Shown: piece by piece, positions 1-6,652 of the stretch
Position numbering within the stretch: position 1 is the stretch's first letter
Layout of the letters: each line of letters starts with the position of its first letter
From: SMWD01 sp051008895
GTDB lineage: Bacteria > Pseudomonadota > Gammaproteobacteria > Steroidobacterales > GCA-2729495
Assembly (NCBI GenBank): GCA_051008895.1
Contig: JBPCXI010000240.1
Coordinates: 1-11,631 of the forward strand
Length of the DNA stretch: 11,631 nt
Reading direction: 5' to 3'
Translations under genes and position numbers: made by a program
The notes under the pieces: generated by a model
Told to the model about the DNA's origin: nothing
Databases searched by the model: none
What the model saw: the letters and a program-made list of their open reading frames with translations, nothing else

Positions 1-3000
1 GCCCGATGGCCCGGGCGCCTGCCCGAAATTCGACTTCAGCTTGCTGAAGTCGAACGGATCGACGAGCCCGTTGCCGTTCAGATCCTGGTCCGGGAACCCC
101 GTTTGCCCGAACCGGGACTTCAGCAACGAGAAGTCGAACGGATCGACGACACCGTTGCCGTTGAAGTCCGCGTCGCAGAGATTGCCGAAACCATCCCCGT
201 TGGTGTCGCGCTGATTGGAGTTCGGGTCGTTGATGCAGTTGTCGAACAGGTTCGCAACTCCGTCGCCGTCGCTGTCGCCGGTGAATACCCCGACGAGCGC
301 CGAATCCGAAGCGACCACGTCCGTGGTGCTGCTGTCGCGTGCCTCGACGTCGAGACGAATGATCTCGCCGTCTGCCGGCGCCGATGCACCGCCGGTCACG
401 TCGGTCGTATAACTAACGCTGACCGTGTCACTGGCCGCCAGGGTGCCGAGATTCCACGTGACCAGCTCGCCGGCACTGCAGGTTCCGTTCGTACATGTCC
501 CGCCGCCCGTCACATTTGTGGACGAGAAGAACGTATCGAGCCCGCTGGGCACGCGCGCCAGCAACACGACGTCCGCAACGGAGCTCCCTGACGAGTTCGT
601 CACTTCGATCAATGCGGTCATCGTATCGTCGGGCTGCGTCGGATTGACGACGTACTCGATCGTAAGATCCAGTGGCCGCGCGTTCTCCAGTCGCACCGCC
701 TGGGTTGCACGCAGCTGCTCGACCGATGACGACGTTGCGGCCAGTTCCGCGGCATCGACCACGGCCTGATCGCCCGCAATGCCCGCCAGTGTGGCCGTCA
801 CGGTTCTCCGTCCGCCGGTACCGGCAGCCAGGGAGCCCAGGTTCCAGCTGATGACCCCGTTGCTGATCGTGCCGCCACTGGAATTGACGGTCGTCGCCGC
901 GGCCGGCACCGGGAACGTCAGCGTAGTGCCGGTCACGGTGCTGATGCTGCGATTGCCGAAGGTCAGCGTGTAGGTGACGGAGTCGCCCGGCAGGACCACG
1001 TCCTCACTAACGTCGATCGACAGCGCGAGCGCGGTGTCGTTGTCGATCGCCGCAGTATGCGACGCCAGGGTCTGGCGCCCGCCATCGGCGGTCACGATCG
1101 CGTCGACCACCGAGATCCGCCCGGCATCGACGCTCTGCATGTTGGCCCAAGCCGCCACGCTGACAGAATTGCCCGGCGGCAGTGTGCCAAGGTTCCAGGT
1201 GACGAGTTCGTTTGCGCTGCAGGTACCGTTCGAACAGGTACCCCCGCCCGTGGTCCGACTGGCATTGAAAAACGTCGCGAACTCCGGCGGCACGCGCATC
1301 AGCAGCGTGACGTTGAACAGCGTCTCGCCCGCCTGGTTCGATACCGTAATGTTCGAACTCGACAACTCACCGGAACGAACCGGGTCCGGGTTGACGGCGA
1401 CCGTCATCCCGATACCCGCAGCGGCAACAATTCTGTTCGTCACTGCGGCCCGGTATTCCTCGACCAGGAAATTGGCCAGGTTCGTGCCGGTAATGGTCGC
1501 CGCATCGATCGGCAGCGTTGTGCCACCGGCCGCAGCGTTCACGGTCACCGAGACCTGCTGGCGACCGGACTGACCGGCGACGAGCGTGCCGAGGTTCCAC
1601 TCGACCGTATCACCGTTCAGCGCACCCCCTCCGGAGGCGGAGACGAAGGTCACGCCAACGGGCAGCGGCAGGCGCAGGGTGTTCGACTGCACCGAGCTGA
1701 CGCTGCGATTACCGTAATTCAGCGTATATACCAGCGTATCAGCAGTCCGTACCGGATCGAGACTCTGGTCGAGCGACAGCATCAACGCCGTATCGTTGTC
1801 GACGGCGGCCGTGTGCGATGCAAGCGTCTGGCGCCCGCCGTCCGCGGTGACGATCGCGTCGACCACGGCGAGACGACCGGCATCCACGGACGCGAGATCG
1901 GTCCATGCCGTCAACGTCACCGACCCACCCGGCGGCAGTATGCCCAGATTCCAGGTGACGATTTCGTTCGCGCTGCAGGTACCGTTCGAACAGGTGGCCC
2001 CACCCGTGCTTTCGCCGTTGTTGAAGAACGTCGTGAACTCGGGCGGCATGCGCATCTCAACCGTGACGTTGAACAGCGTCTCGCCCGCCTGGTTCGCGAC
2101 TGTGATCGCCGAATGCGTCAGTTCTCCGGAACGAGCCGGGTCCGGGTTCACCGCCACCGTCATCCCGATGCCGGCGGCCCCGACGACGCGTATTGTCGAC
2201 GCCGCGCGGTATTGCTCGACCAGGAAGTTTGCTGTGTTCGTGCCGGTTATCGTTGCCGCGTCAACCGGCAGCAACGTGCCCGCCGTCAGCGAATCGACGG
2301 TGACCGTCACCTGCTGACGGTCGCTCTGCCCGGCCACGATCGTGCCGAGATTCCATTCGACGGTATTACCGTTCAGGGTACCGCCTCCGGTCGCGGAGGC
2401 GAACGTTACGCCGCCCGGCAACGGCAGGCGCAACGTGTTGCTCTGTACCGTATTCACGCTGCGGTTGCCGTAGTTCAGCGTATACACCAGCGTGTCGCCC
2501 GACCTCACCGGGTTGAGGTCTTCGTTCAGCGACAGCGTCAGCGCGGTATCGTTGTCGACGGCGGCCGTGTACGTCGCGAGCGTCTGGCGCCCGCCATCGG
2601 CGGTGACGATCGCTTCAACCGCTGCCAGCCGACCACCGTCCAGGGTCTGCATGTTGGTCCACGCCGTGACCGTGACCGAACGGCCCGGTGGCAGCGTGCC
2701 GAGGTTCCACGTGACGAGTTCTTTCGCACTGCAGGTACCGTTCGAACACGTGGCGCCGCCCGTGGTCTGGCTGCCGTTGAAGAACGTCGAAAACTCCGGC
2801 GGCACGCGCATCTGCAGCTCGACATTGAACAGCGTCTCGCCCGCCTGGTTGGCGACCGTGATCGCATTGTGAGCGAGTTCTCCCGAACGAACCGGATCGG
2901 GATTCACCGCGACCGTCATCGCGATGCCGCTCGCCGCCGTAACCCGCGCCGACGTGATCGCGCGCGATGTCACGGCGGATGCCGTACCGGTGTCGGTCCC

Positions 3001-3768
3001 GGATATCGACGCGGCGTCGACGATCAGCAGTGTACCGGCCGACAACGTATCGACGGTCACAACAATCTGCTGACGACCGCTCTGCCCGGCGACCAGCGTG
3101 CCGAGATTCCACTCGACCGCACCGGCGTTCAGGCTACCGCCACCGCTGGCGGACACGAACGTCACGCCCGCCGGCAGCGGCACGCTGAGAGAATTGCCTG
3201 TCACCGAGTTGATGCCGCGGTTGCCGTAGCTGACGGTATACACCATCGTATCGCCGGAGCGCACCGGATCGAGGTCCTGATCGATCTCGATTGCCAGCGG
3301 GTTGTCGGCGTCCGCCGTCACGCTCTGGCTGGCACTCGTTGCTTGCGCCACGTCGTAAGTCAGATCGGCATCAACCGTGATGACCGTGCCGTCCGCCGGC
3401 GCCGAGCCGCCGGACAAGACATCCGTCCAGTAGGACACGGTCGTCGACTGGCCCGGGGCGAACGTGCCGAGGCTCCACGTCACGACCTCGCCCGCACTGC
3501 AGGTTCCGTTCGTACACGTGGCGCCGCCCGTCGTCGCGCCGCCGTTGAAAAAAGTCGAGAACTCCGCCGGAACGCTGGCTTCGAGAACCGCTGACGTCTC
3601 TGCGGAAGCGCCGGTGTTCGTCACCGTAACGTCAACCCGCACGAGTTCGCCCGGCCGCGCCGTGTCCGGATTCATGCTGACGAAAACGTCCAGCGCGGCC
3701 TGCGCCTGGCCGGTCAGTACGAAAAGAAGAAGAAAAAATGCGAGACACCTGCGAGTGGAGAGATTCAT
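1..3768 (-). CDS. Large secreted DUF11-repeat protein with thrombospondin type 3 and dockerin-like C-terminus (C-terminal end outside window)
   Basis: The frame is open from an ATG at 3768 to the left edge: 1256 codons with no stop. It begins with a signal peptide (basic MNLSTRR, hydrophobic FFLLLFVL, cleavage likely after AQA near residue 24). Residues about 25-1160 form nine beta-rich domains of roughly 125 residues, resembling DUF11/CARDB-type adhesive domains, in an alternating A-B-A-B-A-B-A-B-A order. A domains start near residues 25, 284, 536, 788 and 1035 and each carries a TC[ST]NGTC cysteine pair, probably a disulphide. B domains contain the pattern DPVRSGDTLVYTLNYGNR. Residues about 1164-1198 are a thrombospondin type 3-like calcium repeat (DSDGDGVANLFDNC). 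Residues 1199-1256 hold two dockerin-like EF-hand repeats (DFNGNGVVDPFDF and DLNGNGLVDPFDF). The tail GQAPGPSG suggests that only a few residues lie beyond the edge. A GAGGAA ribosome binding site lies 7 bp before the ATG. Likely an extracellular or cell-surface structural or adhesive protein; no enzymatic motif is seen. Confidence 0.9.
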   Translation of the reverse strand, partial: MNLSTRRCLAFFLLLFVLTGQAQAALDVFVSMNPDTARPGELVRVDVTVTNTGASAETSAVLEASVPAEFSTFFNGGATTGGATCTNGTCSAGEVVTWSLGTFAPGQSTTVSYWTDVLSGGSAPADGTVITVDADLTYDVAQATSASQSVTADADNPLAIEIDQDLDPVRSGDTMVYTVSYGNRGINSVTGNSLSVPLPAGVTFVSASGGGSLNAGAVEWNLGTLVAGQSGRQQIVVTVDTLSAGTLLIVDAASISGTDTGTASAVTSRAITSARVTAASGIAMTVAVNPDPVRSGELAHNAITVANQAGETLFNVELQMRVPPEFSTFFNGSQTTGGATCSNGTCSAKELVTWNLGTLPPGRSVTVTAWTNMQTLDGGRLAAVEAIVTADGGRQTLATYTAAVDNDTALTLSLNEDLNPVRSGDTLVYTLNYGNRSVNTVQSNTLRLPLPGGVTFASATGGGTLNGNTVEWNLGTIVAGQSDRQQVTVTVDSLTAGTLLPVDAATITGTNTANFLVEQYRAASTIRVVGAAGIGMTVAVNPDPARSGELTHSAITVANQAGETLFNVTVEMRMPPEFTTFFNNGESTGGATCSNGTCSANEIVTWNLGILPPGGSVTLTAWTDLASVDAGRLAVVDAIVTADGGRQTLASHTAAVDNDTALMLSLDQSLDPVRTADTLVYTLNYGNRSVSSVQSNTLRLPLPVGVTFVSASGGGALNGDTVEWNLGTLVAGQSGRQQVSVTVNAAAGGTTLPIDAATITGTNLANFLVEEYRAAVTNRIVAAAGIGMTVAVNPDPVRSGELSSSNITVSNQAGETLFNVTLLMRVPPEFATFFNASRTTGGGTCSNGTCSANELVTWNLGTLPPGNSVSVAAWANMQSVDAGRISVVDAIVTADGGRQTLASHTAAIDNDTALALSIDVSEDVVLPGDSVTYTLTFGNRSISTVTGTTLTFPVPAAATTVNSSGGTISNGVISWNLGSLAAGTGGRRTVTATLAGIAGDQAVVDAAELAATSSSVEQLRATQAVRLENARPLDLTIEYVVNPTQPDDTMTALIEVTNSSGSSVADVVLLARVPSGLDTFFSSTNVTGGGTCTNGTCSAGELVTWNLGTLAASDTVSVSYTTDVTGGASAPADGEIIRLDVEARDSSTTDVVASDSALVGVFTGDSDGDGVANLFDNCINDPNSNQRDTNGDGFGNLCDADFNGNGVVDPFDFSLLKSRFGQTGFPDQDLNGNGLVDPFDFSKLKSNFGQAPGPSG
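667..2919 (-). repeat. In-frame tandem repeat, 756-bp period
   Basis: Equivalent codons of successive A domains fall at 2919, 2163 and 1407, giving two spacings of exactly 756 bp (252 codons). The next unit (to about 667) has diverged and is 741 bp long, and the unit before 2919 is 768 bp. The TC[ST]NGTC element shows the same spacing, with a CTGCAG hexamer at 476, 1217, 1973, 2729 and 3497. Long stretches are nearly identical at the DNA level, for example around 1320-1410 against 2076-2166. Each unit encodes one A plus one B domain. This indicates recent duplication or homogenisation within the gene and a site likely to vary in copy number between strains. Confidence 0.9.
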
Positions 3769-3775
3769 GTCGTTC

Positions 3776-3781
3776 TTCCTC
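3776..3781 (-). promoter_or_regulatory. Ribosome binding site of the secreted repeat protein
   Basis: On the minus strand the sequence GAGGAA ends 7 bp before the ATG at 3768. This supports that start over the later in-frame ATG at residue 32, which would remove the signal peptide. Confidence 0.7.
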
Positions 3782-3912
3782 AGCGATTCTTGATCGAGTG
3801 ATTTGTGATCGTTCTTGTTTCTCGGTGTTCGACTTCCTTGATTGCCTGGCGATGCGTCCTTGAATGCCCGTGTTATCGGTGCCCCAGCGGTTTGATCTTT
3901 CTGTTTTTCGTC

Positions 3913-3948
3913 TGGTCAGAGAATGACCAATGAAACTTTCGTTTCATT
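3913..3948 (-). promoter_or_regulatory. Two back-to-back hairpins in the putative leader of the secreted-protein gene
   Basis: Read on the minus strand, the first hairpin is AATGAAAC, loop GAAA, GTTTCATT (3948-3929): an 8-bp perfect stem closed by C-G around a GNRA-type tetraloop. It is followed directly by TGGTCA, loop TTCTC, TGACCA (3929-3913), a 6-bp perfect stem that shares one base with the first. They lie 145-180 nt upstream of the secreted-protein ATG and more than 160 nt after the hemerythrin stop, with no T tract. That fits an RNA leader element or a paired protein-binding palindrome better than an intrinsic terminator. I do not recognise a known riboswitch. Confidence 0.45.
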
Positions 3949-3984
3949 ATTGGGGCCGAGATTAGGTTAACACCCTTTGACGCA

Positions 3985-4073
3985 AGTTGACATCCATTGA
4001 TCGCGTTGTAGCGCCGCCGGGATTGCGTTCGCGTGAGTTGACATAATGTCGACGCGCGCGAGTCGAACATAAT
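3985..4073. repeat. Three spaced short direct repeats (AGTTGACAT-like)
   Basis: On the plus strand, agttgacatccat (3985-3997), agttgacataat (4036-4047) and agtcgaacataat (4061-4073) are similar. The third has a one-base insertion and one substitution. The starts are spaced 51 and 25 bp apart, close to whole or half multiples of the helical turn. They could be operator half-sites for a regulator of either neighbouring gene. The TTGACA cores also resemble -35 elements on the plus strand, but no plus-strand gene follows. Confidence 0.35.
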
Positions 4074-4109
4074 GCGAGCGCGCCTGGAGAGTTTACCCGG
4101 CGCGTGCAG

Positions 4110-4502
4110 CTAACCGAGCTTGCCGTGCAGCCGCGCGTCGTGCGTCTGGAAGTGCCGTGAGAACCACAGCGCCATGATCGAACCCAATTCGTCGTTGTCG
4201 ACCTCGTGGTCGTCCTCGACCGCATCCATGATGTCGCGGAGCTGATCCAGCAACGCTTCATGATCCGCTTTGTGTTCCGCATAGGCGTCGTAATCGTGGT
4301 CCCGCATCAACTTTTCCTCCAGCGCGAAGTGCGCCGAGATCACCGCGAGCGTCTCACCGAGATGCTCTAGCTTGTCATCGACCGACACGTCCTGGGAAAT
4401 CTTGCGCTGAAAGCCGTTGATCAGCTCGATCAGCTCACGATGCTCGTGGTCGACCGATGCGCTACCGACCGAAAAATTGTCCTGCCACTCGATGAATGCC
4501 AT
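4110..4502 (-). CDS. Bacteriohemerythrin
   Basis: A 130-residue single-domain hemerythrin, the usual length for the bacterial family. It binds a non-heme di-iron site that reversibly takes up O2 and, in several relatives, NO. The family ligand pattern is complete: H21 in VDHEHREL, H58 and E62 (HxxxE), H77 and H81 (HxxxH), and H117 with D122 (HxxxxD). The N-terminal IEWQDNFSVG is typical. No signal peptide or membrane segment is present, so it is cytoplasmic. It starts 9 bp after the stop of the 174-residue gene, with a modest AGGGA-type ribosome binding site, and so appears to be the last gene of the heme-copper operon. Its place next to an oxidase or NO-reductase-like complex suggests O2 or NO delivery, buffering or protection; that role is inference. 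Confidence 0.93.
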   Translation of the reverse strand: MAFIEWQDNFSVGSASVDHEHRELIELINGFQRKISQDVSVDDKLEHLGETLAVISAHFALEEKLMRDHDYDAYAEHKADHEALLDQLRDIMDAVEDDHEVDNDELGSIMALWFSRHFQTHDARLHGKLG

Positions 4503-4511
4503 CGTCCCTGC

Positions 4512-5036
4512 CTACCGGTTCTGCGAATCGCCGTCGAATTGAAAGCCGTCGAGCGTCGTGAAATCCACGACGAAGTTCTGTTGCGGCCGCAGTTCGATCG
4601 CACTCGATCTCTCGAAATCGAAGCCATCTTCCCGGCCCGTGTCACGCATACGAACGGTCAGGGTTCCCGCGCTCGCCGGGGCCGGGAATTTGCCGTAGAT
4701 ACTGGCCGGACCGTCCCGCCACAGGCCGGTGGGGCGCGCCGCGCCGCTGAACAGCTGCTCTCCTTCGAACAGCATCTCGATATACATGTCGTGGCGGCCG
4801 CGCGGACACTCTTCCGCCGTGCGCATGTTCTTCGCGACCTCCGCGAGCTCTTCCTGCGTCAACTTGCGACACTCTCCGACGCGCTGTGTCGCATGGCTGA
4901 CCACGAGACTGATGATTGCGCGGTCCGGGTCCGCGTGTTGGTACGTCGGCGACGCCGACAGGTAGCCGATCCCGGCCACGAATGCGATGTAGGCGACGGC
5001 CTGCGCGATAAATTGCGGCTTGCTAGGCATCTGCAT
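4512..5036 (-). CDS. Membrane-anchored protein of unknown function in the heme-copper operon
   Basis: I do not recognise a family. The protein has 174 residues: one N-terminal membrane segment (about residues 9-28, FIAQAVAYIAFVAGIGYLSA), then a predicted extracytoplasmic part. That part has a short helical region with C56 and C77 (ECRKLTQEELAEVAKNM... EECPRG) and a beta-rich C-terminal half with alternating hydrophobics (GTLTVRMRDT, QNFVVDFTTLDGFQF). The two cysteines could form a disulphide. The ATG at 5036 overlaps the end of the upstream cytochrome b gene by 14 bp; a second ATG two codons later (5030) is equally possible. Tight coupling to that gene suggests that it acts with the cytochrome b/ferredoxin fusion, perhaps as an assembly factor or a periplasmic partner. 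It is not a cytochrome: there is no CxxCH. Confidence 0.85.
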   Translation of the reverse strand: MQMPSKPQFIAQAVAYIAFVAGIGYLSASPTYQHADPDRAIISLVVSHATQRVGECRKLTQEELAEVAKNMRTAEECPRGRHDMYIEMLFEGEQLFSGAARPTGLWRDGPASIYGKFPAPASAGTLTVRMRDTGREDGFDFERSSAIELRPQQNFVVDFTTLDGFQFDGDSQNR

Positions 5037-6612
5037 CCCGCCCGTTCACAGCGCCGTCCGGTTCTGTGGATTCACCGAGACGCGGGCGCTTCACCGGCTC
5101 GAGTTCAGCCAATCGCTGCCTGAATTGTTCCAGCACCTGCGCCCGCTGTCCGCGCCGCGAACCGCCGAGCCAGCAAGTTTCGATACGCTCCCGCGGCACG
5201 CGCTTGCGGACGAACGGGTCTCGTTCGCGCGCGAGTCGCTGTCGTGTCCAGCGCGCACCGAGCCGAAAATGACAGTCGCCCTCGCGGCAGCCACTGACGA
5301 GAATGCCGTCCGCAAGCCGCCGCGAGATGACGAAATCGAAAAACGACGGTGGAATCATCGCGACACATGGCATCGTGACGACGTGTGTGTCGTCGCCCTC
5401 CAGGTCGGGGGCGCCGGTCGAGTGCTCACAGGCATAGACGACGACGCGAGAATCGCCCGCCATGTCATTCGTCGCAGCGATCGTGCTCTCCCGCAGGTCC
5501 GCGATGGAATGATCCGGCAGCTCGATGCCGGGTGATAAAGTCTGCGCGCGCCGGAATGGGGTCGCGGTCGGACATGCGCCGACGCATATCCCGCAACTCA
5601 TGCAATTTGACGGGACGACGACGGCCTCGCGATCGAAGGGGCGACCGTCACTCCGGGGCACCATTTCGATCGCGCTGAACGGGCAGTCGTCGTAGCAGCG
5701 CGTGCAGCCGTTGCAATTCTCGAGGTCGACGGCCGCCACCGGAAGGCGGCGCTTCGGCGGCAGCCAGGGTAACAATGCGAGAATCATCGTCGCACCGACC
5801 GCGACCAGCCACATGAAGCCGCCGGAAACGACATCGAAAAGCGGGTATGCGCCGAGGTAAAACCAGTCGAGGTCGAGCCGCGCCGGGACCGCAGCGAGAT
5901 CCGCCGGATCGTGACTCGTCGCGGGATACACGAGCGACAAAACCAGCAGCGCAGCGAGCGTGCCGATCGCGAGGCCGCGCGGCGGGTTCTGCTTCGCGTG
6001 CGCGTGGCGCTGAATGTGCAGCCACATCAGAAACAGCATGAGCAGCGGCACGGCGATATGGATGAACATGATCAGCGTGAAAAAGCGCGCACTCAATTTT
6101 GTGCTGTCCGCGAAATTCGCCGCGATCGAACCCCCGAAGAATGGCAGCGAATCGAGCCACTCGGCGGTCGTGATTGCGACGTACTGCGCCATCATGTCCC
6201 AGACGAGCCAGTAACCGGTGATACCAGCGGCGTAGATGAACCAAAGGACCGGGATGCCGGTGAACCATGCGAACCAGCGATTACCCCGCATCCGGTCCAG
6301 CGAAAACTCGCGCAGGATGTGGATGACGACCACGACGACGAGCGCATCCGACGCGTAACGATGCAGACTGCGCATGACCCCGGCCGCATACCACTGCACA
6401 TTGGTCATGTATTCGACGGATTCGTATGCCTGCGTGATGCCGGTGTCGAAAAAGATGTAAAGATAGATTCCGCTAACTGTGATGACCCAGTAGAAAAACC
6501 AGCCCAGCGCCCCGAGCTGATAGAACGGATTCCATGCCGGCGTAAACATGCGGTCGAACAGGTCTTCGACGGGCGCAAGGAATGCGCGGATCGATCGCTT
6601 GACGATGGCCAT
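5023..6612 (-). CDS. Cytochrome b / two-[4Fe-4S] ferredoxin / MvhD(FlpD)-like fusion protein
   Basis: From the ATG at 6612 the protein has 529 residues in three parts. Residues 1 to about 285 are a cytochrome b-type membrane domain with about six helices. Two heme pairs are visible: H84/H98 (in SLHRYASD and VVIHILRE) and H185/H199 (FIHIAVP, WLHIQRH), each 14 apart as in bis-heme cytochromes b. Residues about 295-350 form a bacterial ferredoxin module with C300/C303/C306/C310 and C337/C340/C343/C347. Residues about 388-500 resemble the iron-sulfur subunit MvhD/FlpD, with YACEHS, MPC, and GCREGDCHFRLG (C442, C447). The second cysteine of the usual N-terminal CxxC is serine. Likely role: electron transfer between a soluble iron-sulfur partner and quinone or the membrane chain. 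An in-frame GTG at 6666 would add 18 residues and overlap the SCO gene; the ATG fits the membrane domain better, though neither has a clear ribosome binding site. Confidence 0.9.
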   Translation of the reverse strand: MAIVKRSIRAFLAPVEDLFDRMFTPAWNPFYQLGALGWFFYWVITVSGIYLYIFFDTGITQAYESVEYMTNVQWYAAGVMRSLHRYASDALVVVVVIHILREFSLDRMRGNRWFAWFTGIPVLWFIYAAGITGYWLVWDMMAQYVAITTAEWLDSLPFFGGSIAANFADSTKLSARFFTLIMFIHIAVPLLMLFLMWLHIQRHAHAKQNPPRGLAIGTLAALLVLSLVYPATSHDPADLAAVPARLDLDWFYLGAYPLFDVVSGGFMWLVAVGATMILALLPWLPPKRRLPVAAVDLENCNGCTRCYDDCPFSAIEMVPRSDGRPFDREAVVVPSNCMSCGICVGACPTATPFRRAQTLSPGIELPDHSIADLRESTIAATNDMAGDSRVVVYACEHSTGAPDLEGDDTHVVTMPCVAMIPPSFFDFVISRRLADGILVSGCREGDCHFRLGARWTRQRLARERDPFVRKRVPRERIETCWLGGSRRGQRAQVLEQFRQRLAELEPVKRPRLGESTEPDGAVNGRDADA

Positions 6613-6652
6613 ATGCGAAAACGCCGCTAGGGAATGCTGGGGTCGCAAGCGC

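Larger units (their letters stand above)
3769..4109. other. Intergenic region upstream of the secreted protein
   Basis: These 341 bp separate the hemerythrin gene from the secreted-protein gene. The composition is less GC-rich than the flanking genes around 3770-3990. It contains two adjacent hairpins (3913-3948) and three spaced direct repeats (3985-4073), described separately. A GC-rich inverted repeat (cgcgcc at 4079-4084, ggcgcg at 4099-4104, 14-nt loop) lies just after the hemerythrin stop codon, but it is not followed by a T tract on the minus strand, so it is only a weak terminator candidate. No convincing -35/-10 pair was found. Short open frames here show no recognisable protein features. 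Confidence 0.6.

Noticed and set aside
1057..3594. Long open frame of 845 codons on the plus strand
   Set aside because: It lies fully antisense to the secreted repeat protein. Its translation is a low-complexity R/H/G/A-rich shadow that follows the same repeats, and the minus-strand frame has a signal peptide, known domain types and a ribosome binding site.
3769..4000. Cyclic-di-GMP (GEMM) riboswitch suggested by the GAAA tetraloop hairpin
   Set aside because: The conserved GEMM core segments around the tetraloop and its receptor are not found in the flanking sequence.
3873..4070. Minus-strand frame of 65 codons in the intergenic region
   Set aside because: It covers the hairpins and direct repeats, has no ribosome binding site that I can see, and its product has no recognisable features.
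4079..4104. Intrinsic terminator after the hemerythrin gene
   Set aside because: The 6-bp GC stem has a 14-nt loop and no T tract on the transcribed strand, so it is too weak to call.
5911..6630. Plus-strand open frame of 239 codons opposite the cytochrome b fusion
   Set aside because: The minus strand encodes clear heme, ferredoxin and MvhD-like motifs over the same bases. The plus-strand product is rich in R, D and E without any recognisable domain.
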